This document shows, piece by piece, positions 20,945-32,602 of a stretch of 64,000 nucleotides of DNA. Location of the stretch: NCBI GenBank assembly GCA_020796225.1, contig CM036753.1, forward strand, positions 73,825,365-73,889,364, written 5' to 3'. The position numbers and the translations under genes were made by a program. Below the pieces are notes generated by a model. That model saw nothing but the letters and a program-made list of their open reading frames with translations. It did not search any database and was not told the DNA's origin. This stretch comes from Arion vulgaris. Its lineage: Eukaryota; Mollusca; Gastropoda; Stylommatophora; Arionidae. Numbering within the stretch: the first letter of the stretch is position 1; each line of letters opens with the position of its first letter.

Positions 20945-21765
20945 CAGGAGACATGTACAGAGAAGATATACAGAAGAGATATACAGAGAAGATATACAGA
21001 GGAGATATACAGAAGACATGTACAGAGGCGATATACAGAAGACATATACAGAGAAGATATACAGAGGAGATATACAGAGGAGATATACAGAGGAGATATA
21101 TACAGAGAAGATATACAGAGGAGATATACAGAGGAGAAATACAGAAGACATGTACAGAGGAGATGTACAGAAGACATGTACAGAGGCGATATACAGAAGA
21201 CATATACAGAGGAGATATACAGAGGAGATATACAGAGGAGATATACAGAGGAGATATACAGAGGAGATATACAGAGGAGATATACAGAGGAGATATACAG
21301 AGGAGATATACAGAGGAGATATACAGAGGAGATATACAGAAGACATAAACAGAAGACATAAACAGGAGACATAAATAGAAGACATATACATAAGACATAA
21401 ACAGAAGCGATAAACAGAAGACATATACAGAGGAGATATACAGATGAGATATACAGAGGAGATATACAGAAGACATAAACAGAAGACATAAACAGGAGAC
21501 ATAAATAGAAGACATATACATAAGACATAAACAGAAGAGATAAACAGAAGACATATACAGAGGAGATATACAGAGGAGATATACACAAGACATAAACAGA
21601 AGACATAAACAGAAGATATAAACAGGAGACATAAATAGAAGACATATACATAAGACATATACAGATGAGATATACAGAGGAGATATACAGAAGACATAAA
21701 CAGAAGAGATAAACAGAAGATAGCAACAGAAGACATATGTCTTCTGTATAAGAAGACACATACAA
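20945..21765. repeat. 13-bp minisatellite (ATATACAGAGGAG)
   Basis: The unit is ATATACAGAGGAG, with variants AGAGAAG and AGAAGAC and, at 21340-21720, ATAAACAGAAGAC and ATAAATAGAAGAC in larger duplicated blocks of about 110 bp. All reading frames are open on the minus strand for about 280 codons because 13 leaves remainder 1 on division by three. These are not genes. Confidence 0.95.
21726..21747. repeat. 22-bp perfect palindrome at array edge
   Basis: ACAGAAGACAT followed by its exact reverse complement. The array motif switches orientation here. Confidence 0.9.
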
Positions 21766-21767
21766 GT

Positions 21768-22008
21768 TAATTGCATATCCTTTACAGGACTTTGCGAATC
21801 AACCCCAGTTTTTTAACGCTGTTTATGATTTTTGTAGGCATTATTACGTTTAATAGTTTGCCATTGCTTTCTGAACGGGTGGTCCATCGTCCTTTTGTAA
21901 AAATCCACGCGAAACAATTTGCAACCAAATTGTCCATAGCGTGATTCGAACTCAGAACGTGAGGGATTAATTGCACGAGTCACTATCCCCTAAACCACAG
22001 ACGCCAAC
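21768..22008 (-). mobile_element. SINE-G copy 3, inserted in array
   Basis: The minus-strand head GGCGTCTGTGGTTTAGGGGA (A-box) and GAGTTCGAATCACGC (B-box) leads to the end TCCTGTAAAGGATATGCAA. Array units resume on its right at 22010-22060 (AAAGACATATACAGAAGAC), so it lies within the 13-bp array. Confidence 0.85.
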
Positions 22009-22009
22009 A

Positions 22010-22060
22010 CAAAAGACATATACAGAAGACATAAACAGAAAACATATACAGAAGACATAG
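22010..22060. repeat. 13-bp array remnant
   Basis: ACATATACAGAAGAC-like units continue the array beyond the SINE insertion. Confidence 0.85.
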
Positions 22061-22543
22061 AAATCATAAACGATCTGAAAATCGAGAGGCATTGGCTCAT
22101 AAACAATACTTTGTCTCAGAGAATGAAATATTTGGTAAGATTAAACTTTGCACTGTGTGAGAAAGTAAGAGATACAGAAAAAGAAAAGAAGAGAGAGAGA
22201 GAATTAAAGAAAGAGAGCACATGCATACGCGCACATTATTATGTATTTTCAAAACACTGAATTATATGCGATCGAAACAATTACTTTCAGCGTACTACTA
22301 ATGAGTTCGTGACTGTATTGAATATTGAACTCTAGAGCTGCGTACAGTCATCAAGTATTGAAATGATCTTTATAATATAAGGCACTGCAATTAAACAAGA
22401 TACACACTTAAAATAACTAGCAATATTAAAATTTAACTATGAAATAAAATGCAAAAATATTTTGTAAGTGTAAACGAGTTTGAATGGCCTGAAGCTTAGT
22501 TGGCATGATAAGGTGATTGAGAGTAGAACGAGTGCCCAAAAGA
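22061..22543. other. Unassigned spacer
   Basis: Purine-rich GAGAGAGAGAGAA at about 22190. Otherwise nothing supported. Confidence 0.4.
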
Positions 22544-22832
22544 ACTGTGTGTGTAGGTGTGTGTGTAGGTGTGCGCGTGTAGGTGTGTGTGTGTAGGTGT
22601 GGGTGTGTAGGTGTGTGAGTGTAGGTGTGTGAGTGTAGGTGTGTGTGAGTGTAGGTGTATTTGAGTGTGTAGGTGTTTGAGTGCATGTGTGTGTAGGTGT
22701 GTTTGTGTATGTGCGTGAGTGTAGGTGTCAGTGTAGATGCGCGAGTGTCGCTATTTGAATGTAGGTATGAATGTGTGTATATGTCAGTTCGTATGTTAGT
22801 CTGTGTGTGCGCGCGTGTGTGTATATATATAT
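22544..22832. repeat. GTGTGTAGGT-type microsatellite
   Basis: Imperfect repeats of GTGTGTAGGTGTGTGAGTGT, grading into TGTATGTGCG and finally GTGTGTGTATATATAT. Confidence 0.9.
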
Positions 22833-23679
22833 TTACATTTGAAAATGTTGGTTGGGGCAACAGCAAATTTTTAAAGTTGCTAGGCATTACACATTCGTTG
22901 GTTTTCACAATCATTGGTTTTCACATTCGTTGGTTTTCAGATATTATACTTTTTTCCTCTTTCCTCACTGTTTTCCAATAGAGTTTTTATATATAATGTG
23001 TATACATGTTTATTTATGTGATGTATTTTTTGATAATGTACTGCTAGCTGTTGCTCCCTAAGGTTTAAACCCTTTTTAATTACACACTCATCTCTGTTGC
23101 TGTGATGTTTAAGTTTCGTAGTAATTAGATATATATATATATTATATATTCAAAACAAAGTTATTTTCACAAGTTTTCATAGAACTTTTATAGCTGTCAT
23201 GAATATTTAATTCATACATTCATATTTTAACTCCACGTGTGTCGCGCATAAAGTATAGTAAACAAGTGACGCAATATCAAACCGACTCGAGTCGGTCAGA
23301 AGAATGATTAAGCAGATTTAGGACCGTATGTTATTAGAGTACTGAGTTTAGGAAACAGAAAGTGCCTTAAATACACACCTAACTCAAATAAGTGAAATTG
23401 ACAACCGTTTTGTGCAACTTTGAACGATTCCGTATTCTGAGTAAGGTAGGTTGATTACACGCATTTGGTGAAGTCCTTGTAAAATTTGGTATATTACGAC
23501 GTAGAAGTGTAAGACCTGTGATTACAATATACATTTGACAAGAAGTACAAAGTGTTTTTGTCCAAACAGACATGTATCAGCATTCAGAGTTCTTTAAATA
23601 TCCGAACTTGTCATGATCTGAGCATATTGCTTCCCTAAGCTTTACGTGGTAAGAAAGATAAAGCTATTAACATAGATAG
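22833..23679. other. Unassigned spacer
   Basis: Three short direct repeats of TTGGTTTTCACA lie near 22898-22940, and a TATATATATA run at about 23130. No gene recognised. Confidence 0.4.
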
Positions 23680-23898
23680 CTTTCTTCAACACACTTCTCC
23701 CAGCTCTTTCTCACTCCTGCCTTCCCTTCCAATTATTTCCATGTTTTACCTATACTTTTAATATCAGTCTCCAGTTCTCTTCTCCAGGTATGTCTAGGCT
23801 TTCCCTACTCCTCTTTCTCTGCCGGTTTCAAAACAGTGCATGTCTTGCATTTCTTTCAATCGGTCTTCTCAATGTGTCTCAATCCACCCAAGTTATCA
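23680..23898 (-). pseudogene. LINE ORF 3' end (family 3)
   Basis: The plus-strand text CACACTTCTCCCAGCTCTTT, ATATCAGTCTCCAGTTCTCT and AAAACAGTGCATGTCTTGCA parallels 29195-29400, where the minus-strand frame is open (RNTWRRDLETDIKRIGK). Here the frame is broken. Confidence 0.7.
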
Positions 23899-24009
23899 CA
23901 CCAAAAAAAAAAATCAAATTATATTGTGTAGAAGTTGACACACAAGCTGTGTTTGAAATGTATTTCCTGAACTGTTTAGATCGAAAGTGTAAATAGGAAA
24001 TAGATACTA

Positions 24010-24205
24010 GACAGATATAAATAATAATAATAATTCCTCTCGTACCGTTATACGTTACATAGGGCCTGCAAGTAATCTCTCCATACCGCTCTATCCTGGG
24101 CAACTCAATCTCCTCCATGGAACTGAGACCGATATTTCCTGCCTCTCTCAGCAAAGTTCGCTTCAGGGTCTCCTTAGGTCGACCTCTCTTTCTTGAACTT
24201 TCTAG
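24010..24205 (-). pseudogene. LINE ORF 3' end (family 2)
   Basis: The minus-strand reading GRPKETLKRTLLREAGNIGL leads to SSMEEIELPRIERYGEITC and YVTYNGTRGI, ending in (AATAAT)n at about 24022-24035. The same tail is on the plus strand at 52140-52300 (GRTLLREST, INSMEEIQ, VTYNVTKEI) and, decayed, at 14690. Confidence 0.75.
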
Positions 24206-24374
24206 ACAGATATAGTTAGAGAAAATAATGAAGTCAGGAAGACTGATTTTTGTTGAGAAATGTTAACAGTGTAAATAATAGAGATTTACAGTAACCAGCA
24301 GCCGGAAAGACGAATGAAGAAAATCGGTATGCTTGTTTCACAAGTGAGTTTTTGATTAGTTTTTATGTTGCTGA

Positions 24375-24740
24375 CAATATAAATGATTAGAAGAATACTG
24401 AACCTCAAATGGTCAGATTTCAGACCCAATACACAAATAAGACAAGAGACCAAGCAAGAAAATGTATCAAATTTTATAAGAAAGCGCCGCTGGAACTACA
24501 TCGGCCACACACTTAGAATGGATGAGAAGACTCCCTTACCAATCCCTCATATGGACACCAGAGGAAAAAGAAAACGAGGAAGAGCAAGAGAGACTCTGCG
24601 TAGAACCATCACCAGAGAAGGCTCAACGATGGGCCTAGTAAACATTAAGACTTAAAACAAATAGCAACGAACCGCGAGACATGGAGAGCTATGACCTCTG
24701 CCTATGCGCCGCCCACAGGCCCAAGAGGAAAGACTAACTA
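24375..24740 (+). pseudogene. LINE ORF 3' end (family 4)
   Basis: A plus-strand frame of 90 codons contains IRRILNLKWSDFRPN, RRWNYIGHTLRMDE and GKRKRGRARETLRRTITRE. This is the usual order of post-thumb helix, RRW..IGH..RM and basic KRGR..TWRR motifs in LINE ORF2 C-termini. It ends after NIKT, and remnants (NRETWRAM, ASAYAPPT-type) continue past the stop to about 24730. Confidence 0.8.
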
Positions 24741-24984
24741 ACTAATATAAATGATAGAAGGACAAATACAATTCTCCAGTAATCTTGAAAATATGAGAGG
24801 TTTTAAAAGACATGACAGTATTCATCAGTGACAGATCAGATGGGTTTGTCTGATTTATCAGATAAATCATCTCAATGAGAAATACATTAATATACAGGAT
24901 AGGATTGTATGATGGCGAAGTTGATACAACAACTCTGCGCTGGTTGCCGTAGAAATTGCCAGGGTTCGGGGGAAGCTTGAGCGA

Positions 24985-26460
24985 AAACTTCTCGGTGTGC
25001 ACGCGATACCCAGATGGACTACATAGGGCCTTGATTATTTACTAGGCTTCTCGGTGTGCACGCGATACCCAGATGGACTACATAGGGCCTTGATTATTTA
25101 CTAGGCTTCTCGGTGTGCACGCGATACCCAGATGGACTACATAGGGCCTTGATTATTTACTAGGCTTCTCGGTGTGCACACGATACCCAGATGGACTACA
25201 TAGGGCCTTGATTATTTACTAGGCTTCTCGGTGTGCACCCGATACCCAGATGGACTACATAGGGCCTTGATTATTTACTAGGCTTCTCGGTGTGCACCCG
25301 ATACCCAGATGGACTACATAGGGCCTTGATTATTTACTAGGCTTCTCGGTGTGCACGCGATACCCAGATGGACTACATAGGGCCTTGATTATTTACTAGG
25401 CTTCTCGGTGTGCACGCGATACCCAGATGGACTACATAGGGCCTTGATTATTTACTAGGCTTCTCGGTGTGCACGCGATACCCAGATGGACTACATAGGG
25501 CCTTGATTATTTACTAGGCTTCTCGGTGTGCACGCGATACCCAGATGGACTACATAGGGCCTTGATTATTTACTAGGCTTCTCGGTGTGCACACGATACC
25601 CAGATGGTCTACATAGGGCCTTGATTATTTACTAGGCTTCTCGGTGTGCACACGATACCCAGATGGACTACATAGGGCCTTGATTATTTACTAGGCTTCT
25701 CGGTGTGCACGCGATACCCAGATGGACTACATAGGGCCTTGATTATTTACTAGACTTCTCGATGTGCACACGATACCCAGATGGTCTACATAGGGCCTTG
25801 ATTATTTACTAGGCTTCTCGGTGTGCACACGATACCCAGATGGACTACATAGGGCCTTGATTATTTACTAGGCTTCTCGGTGTGCACACGATACCCAGAT
25901 GGACTACATAGGGCCTTGATTATTTACTAGGCTTCTCGGTGTGCACACGATACCCAGATGGACTACATAGGGCCTTGATTATTTACTAGACTTCTCGGTG
26001 TGCACGCGATACCCAGATGGACTACATAGGGCCTTGATTATTTACTAGGCTTCTCGGTGTGCACGCGATACCCAGATGGACTACATAGGGCCTTGATTAT
26101 TTACTAGGCTTCTCGGTGTGCACGCGATACCCAGATGGACTACATAGGGCCTTGATTATTTACTAGGCTTCTCGGTGTGCACGCGATACCCAGATGGACT
26201 ACATAGGGCCTTGATTATTTACTAGGCTTCTCGGTGTGCACGCGATACCCAGATGGACTACATAGGGCCTTGATTATTTACTAGGCTTCTCGGTGTGCAC
26301 GCGATACCCAGATGGACTACATAGGGCCTTGATTATTTACTAGGCTTCTCGGTGTGCACGCGATACCCAGATGGACTACATAGGGCCTTGATTATTTACT
26401 AGGCTTCTCGGTGTGCACGCGATACCCAGATGGACTACATAGGGCCTTGATTATTTATTA
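24985..26460. repeat. 59-bp minisatellite, about 25 copies
   Basis: The unit contains GGCTTCTCGGTGTGCACGCG, ATACCCAGATGGACTACATA and GGGCCTTGATTATTTACTA. It is very homogeneous: most variation is at one CpG (CACGCG, CACACG or CACCCG) plus rare GGTCT and TAGAC. Every monomer contains stop codons, so there is no long open frame. No source element was recognised. Confidence 0.97.
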
Positions 26461-27659
26461 GGGATTTAAATTGCAATTACATCTGAAGTAGGGGTAAGGC
26501 TGGGGTAGGGGAATGGCGTGGAACATTAGGGACGAGAAAAGCAAGCCTCCACGCATTAATAAGTCAGAAACGCCATGAATACGAATGAATGCACAACAGA
26601 CAAACAAATCAAAAATAAGACAGGATGAACAGACTATTAAAGAAAATGACTTTCTTTTTTTGTTTTGTGATGAAGCATGTTCTTTTAACACAAGATCAGT
26701 TTTTGGTTATCTTTACTAAACTTTCATTTAGCTTAGATCGCTACAGTTACACGATACTTCCCTAATTGGTCTTTAATATCGTTGAACTTAAAGTGTATTT
26801 TGAATATATTTATTAACTGTTTGACTGATTTTCCACTTTTATTTGGACAGCTGCCCCTAACATTAACTTTGTTCTATTGTATATTGCCATTATCAAAACG
26901 TTGATTTATAGCTTGTACTGTTTCTGGTCAAATTTCTCACAGTTGAGTACAACGTGTTGAATAGTGCTGTCTTTATTCACAGTGTTCACATGTGGAATCC
27001 ATTAATCGAAAATACACTGTACGTGTCTTCTGCCGCTGAAATGAGTTTTGTTCGACCGTCGGTTTATCGATGTAACGGTGCCATGACAGTTTTCTGCTTG
27101 GTTTTCCAGAGTGATTGGTTCTAGAGCAATTTCTGTCAGTGACTGCTGTATTAAGCACTCAATATTATGCACAGCTGCCATTTTTTGACAGATTTATGTC
27201 ACCTATAATCCTTTTACTTCGTAACCTTTTTTTTACCACTAAACACGTATATTATAATGTATACTCAAATATTCAGTACATTGTGTTTTAAGTTATCATA
27301 GAATATACAACGAGCTGATATAACTGCTCAGAAGTTTGAAGTGGTTAATTTGACAGACTATCATCATCATCATCATCATCTGTTGGATGAGGTAACTAAA
27401 ATCAATGTTGAATCTATCAAGCGATTTAGGCAGTTTGGAGCTACCCGTTGTAAAAATCGAACTGGATGCCTGAGAGGCAGAGTGAGAGGTATGTTTAATC
27501 AGCGAGCCACAGGAACCATTAGTATGCATACTCTTCGATATCTGTTGGGGAGATTGAGCACCTATGGGTCTGCCCGGAGTGCAACGACGTCCGTTTAGTA
27601 ACAAATAACAAATACTAATACTAGTAACAATATGGGTGTGAACCATAGACATTTAATAA
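26461..27659. other. Unassigned spacer with (CAT)n run
   Basis: A (CAT)6-type run is at 27360-27380; on the minus strand it is a (GATGAT)n tail like those of the local LINEs. No LINE peptide was recognised next to it. The rest is AT-rich. Confidence 0.4.
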
Positions 27660-28045
27660 AGCAATGGAAAAATATATAAGTGCTTTTGAATATAAGTGTT
27701 ACAGAAGAGTCCTTCGTAGATTTTAGACAAAGAAGAGAACAAATAGATCTATCCAGAAAGAACTCAAAATCAAAGAAAACTGGCTGATGCTACAAATAAG
27801 AAAGGGAAAATTGAGATATTTTGGACATATAAAAAGACACGAAGGGCTGGAGAAGACCATCATGGAAGGAGGCATACCGGCAAAGAGAAGAGAGGAAGAC
27901 CACGGAGAAGATGGATTCAGGATGTATCTGATGATTTGAACATGACGGCTGCAGAGGCAGGACATCTGGTCTATGAGAGAGAAATTCCGGAGGACTGTTG
28001 GGGTGGCAAAGTTCTGCTCAGGACAAGCTATTTGATGATGACTAA
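27660..28045 (+). pseudogene. LINE ORF 3' end (family 5)
   Basis: The broken plus-strand frame reads KCYRRVLRRF, then RKGKLRYFGHIKRHEGLEKT and IMEGGIPAKRRE. It ends near a TTTGATGATGACTAAC tail. The homologous, better-preserved end at 50815-51040 reads YFGHIKRHDGLERTMIEGRV. Confidence 0.8.
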
Positions 28046-28435
28046 CAATAACATTTCAAGTAGCCTTTTCCCGACCTTAGGGTATGAAGTCACTTCACTT
28101 CATATTTCTAGACCTTAGTGTGTAGGAGGTAGGATGACCAATTCCTTTCCTCACGTGTGAAACGTCGAGTATGAGATTGAACATACAATACTTTTGTGTC
28201 CGAGTCAATAGGCAAAAGCTTATGCATTACGATAATTCGTCCCACACTACTACTACAACTACTACAACAACTACAACAACTACTACTGCTAATATAATTT
28301 AAGTAGTAACATTAAACTGACTATTCTGACTAAATGCTCAATAAAAAAGATATTGTACTTGCTAAAAAAATGAACACATACTATTATTCCGAAATTTATT
28401 TTTTCTTTATTCTGATTTGGGTTAATTTTTTTTTT
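28046..28435. other. Spacer with (ACTACAAC)n microsatellite
   Basis: CTACTACTACAACTACTACA repeats occupy 28240-28290. Nothing else supported. Confidence 0.5.
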
Positions 28436-28640
28436 CCCAAGCCAGAAGCACTTGAGCTGAAAGCTCTTCGGCTCGGTGTCATGGACATCGCAACCCTTCG
28501 GTTCGGTGCCACGAACACCGTAACATCTTGAGAACCTGTAGCTTTTCTGCCAGTCCGCGGAGTTGAACCTGCACTTACAGAGGACTAGTCACCCGTAGTC
28601 CAGCGCGCTACGATCCCGCTAGGCACGCGGGCGATTCGGG
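28436..28640 (-). mobile_element. SINE-D copy 2 (tRNA-derived)
   Basis: The minus-strand head CGCCCGCGTGCCTAGCGGGA includes an A-box-like stretch, and GGTTCAACTCCGCGG is the B-box. The body is collinear with 2045-2238. Confidence 0.75.
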
Positions 28641-28729
28641 TTAATACAACATGGGTGAAAAAGGTCGTCAGAGAAGTATAATATTAATATAATGACACTC
28701 GAGGGCGCTGCGTTGAACAGTAATGCGTA

Positions 28730-28990
28730 TACAGGGTGTTCAACTTAAAGCAGCCCCAGTGATAAATATAAATTTGCCAGGTACGTATAGCATCTCGTAT
28801 ATTTACTATTTAAACCGGTTCTGACTAGCTTGTCCTACGTCACATTTGTTCATCGCCCCTTCCCGTACTACAATTACACACCATCACACAACCTTGACCT
28901 ATACTACGTTATAACTGAACCTTCTCATTTCCATACATATATGCCAGATTATCTCCATTCACAGGCTGCTTTTAAGTTGAACACCCTGTA
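28730..28990. mobile_element. MITE with 25-bp TIRs and TA flanks (copy 1)
   Basis: 261 bp including TA at both ends. The left end CAGGGTGTTCAACTTAAA and GCAGCC mirror the right end GGCTGC and TTTTAAGTTGAACACCCTG. The TA duplication suggests the Tc1/mariner superfamily. There is no coding capacity. A second copy is at 50208-50467. Confidence 0.88.
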
Positions 28991-29189
28991 GAATGTCCTT
29001 TTAGTAATGTAAATGTGTTGTCCTATATTTCTGCAAGTCCGATCTGCATGAGCCGAACTTATTTTTGTGCAATCATTTTGTATGCTCAGAAGTACACATA
29101 GAAAGATACATTGTCACCATGACTACAGTGTGATCCACAGTGACAGCCCCTTCTCTGGTTAGATATTTGAGATTATTTTAAAAAAATGT

Positions 29190-29545
29190 TTCCTTAACTC
29201 CTGACGGAGAACAGGTTTTCAGAAAAATTCTTCCAGCTTTTCCTCTCTCTTGCCATCTCTTCCAGTTCTTTGCATGTTTTACCTATTCTCTTAATATCAG
29301 TCTCCAGATCTCTTCTCCAGGTATTTCTAGGCATTCCCCTTACCCCTCTTTCTCTGTGGGTTCCAAAACAGTGCATGTCATGCAATGCTTCAGTCGATCT
29401 TCTCAATTTGTGTCTATCCGTCTCCAACGTCTCTTCCTTAGCTCTTTCTCTCTTCACTGGTTTCTGCTTAGTTCTTTCTCTAAGTTACTCGTTCGTAATC
29501 TTATCATACCATCTCAGTCCCTTTATTCTACGTAAAAATAAATTT
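29190..29545 (-). pseudogene. LINE ORF 3' end (family 3)
   Basis: An open 87-codon minus-strand frame contains LRRSTEALHDMHCFGTHRER, RNTWRRDLETDIKRIGKTCK and ARERKSWKNFSEN, a typical basic LINE C-terminus. A decayed upstream part reaches about 29545. The homologue is at 23680-23898, and the 53930-54115 tail is related (DLEAEINNIKKSCRELQ). Confidence 0.8.
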
Positions 29546-29547
29546 GT

Positions 29548-29548
29548 C

Positions 29549-29621
<73 letters not shown>

Positions 29622-29648
29622 CCAATCAATCAATCAACCAATCAATAC
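29548..29648. repeat. (ATCA)n microsatellite
   Basis: About 25 units of ATCA with two ACCA variants. This is the tail motif of SINE-A, but no SINE body is attached. Confidence 0.95.
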
Positions 29649-29717
29649 ATTGCTTCTATTCTGTGTAAATAAACAATTTACGAATACTTGTATCTCTTTG
29701 GTAGTCATTGCTGTCGC

Positions 29718-30052
29718 TCTTCATGTCTAGAGCACGTACATACAGACTGACTTGACATACAGACTGACTTGACATGTGAGCTAAAAACATTCGATTAATT
29801 ATGGAGTTTATTTCATGTCTAGAGCGCGTACATACAGACTGACTTGACATTTGAGCTAAAAACATTCAATTAATTAATTAATTATGGAGTTTATTTCATG
29901 TCTAGAGCGCGTACATACAGACTGACTTGACATTTGAGCTAAAAACATTCGATTAATTATGGAGTTTATTTCATGTCTAGAGCGCATACATACAGACTGA
30001 CTTGACATTTGAGCTAAAAACATTTGATTAATTATGGAGTTTATTTCAATTG
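29718..30052. repeat. ~75-86-bp tandem repeat, 4 copies
   Basis: The unit contains CATGTCTAGAGCGCGTACAT, ACAGACTGACTTGACATTTG and AGCTAAAAACATTCGATTAA. Length differences come from a duplicated ACAGACTGACTTGACAT block in copy 1 and extra ATTA units in copy 2. Confidence 0.95.
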
Positions 30053-30377
30053 ATTTCCTTATATTCACAAGTGCTCACACAATCACTACAATTGATTATC
30101 TCTTAAATTTTCATAAATGTATTATTAAATTGTTGCCTGCAGCTGCGTTTTGTTGATTAAAATTTAAGTTTGAACTTTATTTGGCTAAACAGCCGATGGT
30201 GAAACACCGGCTTATCTACATACGGTCACGTCCCTCAGTGAGGATTTGTATTTTTAATTTATAAATATGTAATTAATCTGGTTTTCTAGTTGATTAACTA
30301 ATGATATATATTTTGTTTTATGCATTCTTTTCTTACGTGATATCATGCATCTTACTAAAAATCAGTTGGTTATCAAG

Positions 30378-30460
30378 TAGGGTGTCTATGTGGCTAAGCC
30401 GTTGTCTCGCTTTCCGATGGTCTAGGTTTGAATCCGCACATCATTGTTATGTTTAGTAAC
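30378..30460 (+). mobile_element. tRNA-like head, probable SINE 5' end
   Basis: TATGTGGCTAAGCCGTTG resembles an A-box and AGGTTTGAATCC is a good B-box 33 bp on. The stretch is followed within about 40 bp by the RTE-like LINE insertion. No body of a known local SINE follows. It does not fold as an evident full tRNA. Confidence 0.5.
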
Positions 30461-30523
30461 CAATAACCATTTACACATAGATGAGTTTTTTTTTTTACCC
30501 TTCTGTTTTCTCTCTTTAGCCTG

Positions 30524-32300
30524 TTACGCCCTGGCGTTTAGGGCAGCAACAAACGTACACCATTCTTCCCTGTTCATGGCCTTCCTCTGTATTGTGTTCC
30601 AGCTATGATTCATTTCCTTCAGCTCTTGCTCTATCGTTCTCCTCCAGGTTGTCTTGGGTCTTCCACGCTTTCGCCTACCCTCTGGAGTCCATCTCAGTGC
30701 AGTTTTCGTGTCGGAGCCAGTCTCCATGCGCATCACATGCCCAATCCATCTCCAGCGTCGTCTTCGGATGATAGTGTCCATATTCTCTTGTTGGCATCGT
30801 GCAAGCAATTCTTGATTCGAGATAGTAGTCGGCCAGTACACGCGTAAGATTTTTCGCAGACAAGTTGTATGAAAGGCGGAGAGTCTGGACATATCCTGTT
30901 CTGTCATTCTCCAGCATTCCGATCCGTACAGCAAAGTTGACAGCACACAGCTGTTATAGATACTAGTCTTGGTTCTGATGCTGTATTAGGCAAATTTCAG
31001 GCGGTCTGAAGGGTCATGAATGCACTGCGTGCTTTACTCAGTCTGTTTTAATGTCAGATCCAGCGCCTCCTTCATTGCTAATAACACTTCCAAGGTATGT
31101 GAAAGCGGTTGTATCTCGGAGGGTTTTACCTTCTAGTTTGACTGGTGCTGGGTGGCTATGTTCCAGAGTCATTACTTCAGTTTTCTTCTGATTTATTTTC
31201 AGCCCAACCATCTCACTATATTGGTTAAGGCGGCAGGTCTTTCCTGGATATCTCTATGTGTATGAGATAGGAGTGCGATGTCATCTGCAAAATCTAGGTC
31301 TTCCAGAGTGGTTGTGAGCGTCCATCTAATACCTCTTGCCTTATCTTCCGTTGTTTTACGCATCACCCAATCTATGACAGTGTTGAATAATAGGGCTGAC
31401 ATAACACATCCTTGTCGCACGCCTGTTTTTACTTCAAACTTTAGTTCTGAAGTTTCAACACTGCATGCAAACTTGCTGTAGCAGCTTTTATAATATTTAT
31501 AAAACACAGTGGGATTCCATACCATCTTAAGATACGCCATAGACTTTCGCGGTGTATGCTATCAAAAGCCTTTTCAAAATCTACAAAGTTGATATAGAGT
31601 TTGCTTGCCATTCTGTGCATTGTTCTATGATATTTCTAAGAGCAAATATTTGGCCTATACAGCTCCGTCCTCTGCGAAATCCTGCTTGTTCCTTTCTCAT
31701 TTTCTTATCCACAGCGTCAGTAATACGTTGTACGATGATTTTGCTTAAGATTTTACTTGGGACAGAAAGCAGTGTTATTCCACGCCAATTATTACAATCG
31801 GCAAGGGAGCCCTTTTGGGTATCTTGATGATGACTCCTCTGTTCCATGCATCAGGTATTATTTGGGCATTCCATATAGTAGTAAACAAGGGTTGCAATAT
31901 ATTAGCTGCAAGTTCTGGGTCTATTTTGAATAGTTCTGCGTTTAAGTTATCATTCCTGGTGCCTTGTTATTCTTAAGAGATTTAATTGCTGTAATGATCT
32001 CATCCTGGCTGGGTGTTTCAATGCCAATTTCTAACTCCTCTGTTGGTTCTGGTATGTCTGCTACTACCGTTGGAGGTGGTCTGTTTAGCAATTCTTTAAA
32101 ATGCTCTGTCCATCGTATTTCTTGTTCCTTTTCCGTTGTCAATAGTATTCCATTCTTATCCTTTATGAGAGTATTTGATCTTCTGTAATGTTTCCCTCTT
32201 ATTAGCTTTGTAATTTTGTACACTGTTCCCTGATCACACTTTTGCTGCTTCTTCTGCCTGTACTGCCAGGTCTTGAACATACATTCTTTTGTCGGCTCTC
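30524..32300 (-). pseudogene. LINE reverse transcriptase and C-terminus (broken)
   Basis: Parts in order: RWTEHFKELLN and IKSLKNNKAPG (near 32000-32140); NWRGITLLSVPSKILSKI and KEQAGFRRGRSC (31660-31800); FDS/VDFEKAF-type remnants (31550-31600); GVRQGCVMSALLFNT and the catalytic LDFADDIALLSHTH (31270-31420); then LLYGSECWRM, FHTTCLRKILR, RRRWRWIGHVMRME and RKRGRPKTTWRR (30570-30940). Both Asp residues of FADD are intact. Frames change at least at about 31960, 31850, 31560 and 31180. Confidence 0.88.
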
Positions 32301-32602
32301 ACAGCCCGTTTGATTTCTTTACTTGCGCTTTTGTACTGTTCTTGGTATCTTGCTTTCAGTCTTTCGGACTTTGCTTCTAACAATTTCTTTTTAATATTCT
32401 TCGGCTGTCTATTATTTTCCATGTTGTTGGTGTTATCCATTCTTTTCTTTTCTTTGTGCGGTACCCTAGACATGTTTCACTGCTCTTGCTTATATAGATG
32501 CTATGTTGTCCCATGTTCTATCTATGTTGTCAGTTTCATCCGTAGTTTCATTACTTTCTAGGGCTTGGAATCTGTTCTTTATCTGCATTATAAACTTATC
32601 CC

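Noticed and set aside
18133..21776. Tyr/Leu/Ser-rich frames of 275-457 codons resembling membrane proteins
   Set aside because: They are translations of 15-bp and 13-bp tandem repeats in several phases at once.
24985..26460. CRISPR array
   Set aside because: The repeats are contiguous with no unique spacers; the other arrays in the window likewise have only degenerate units.
29548..29648. Tail of a SINE-A copy
   Set aside because: The ATCA run fits the tail motif but no SINE-A body is attached on either side, so I list it only as a microsatellite.
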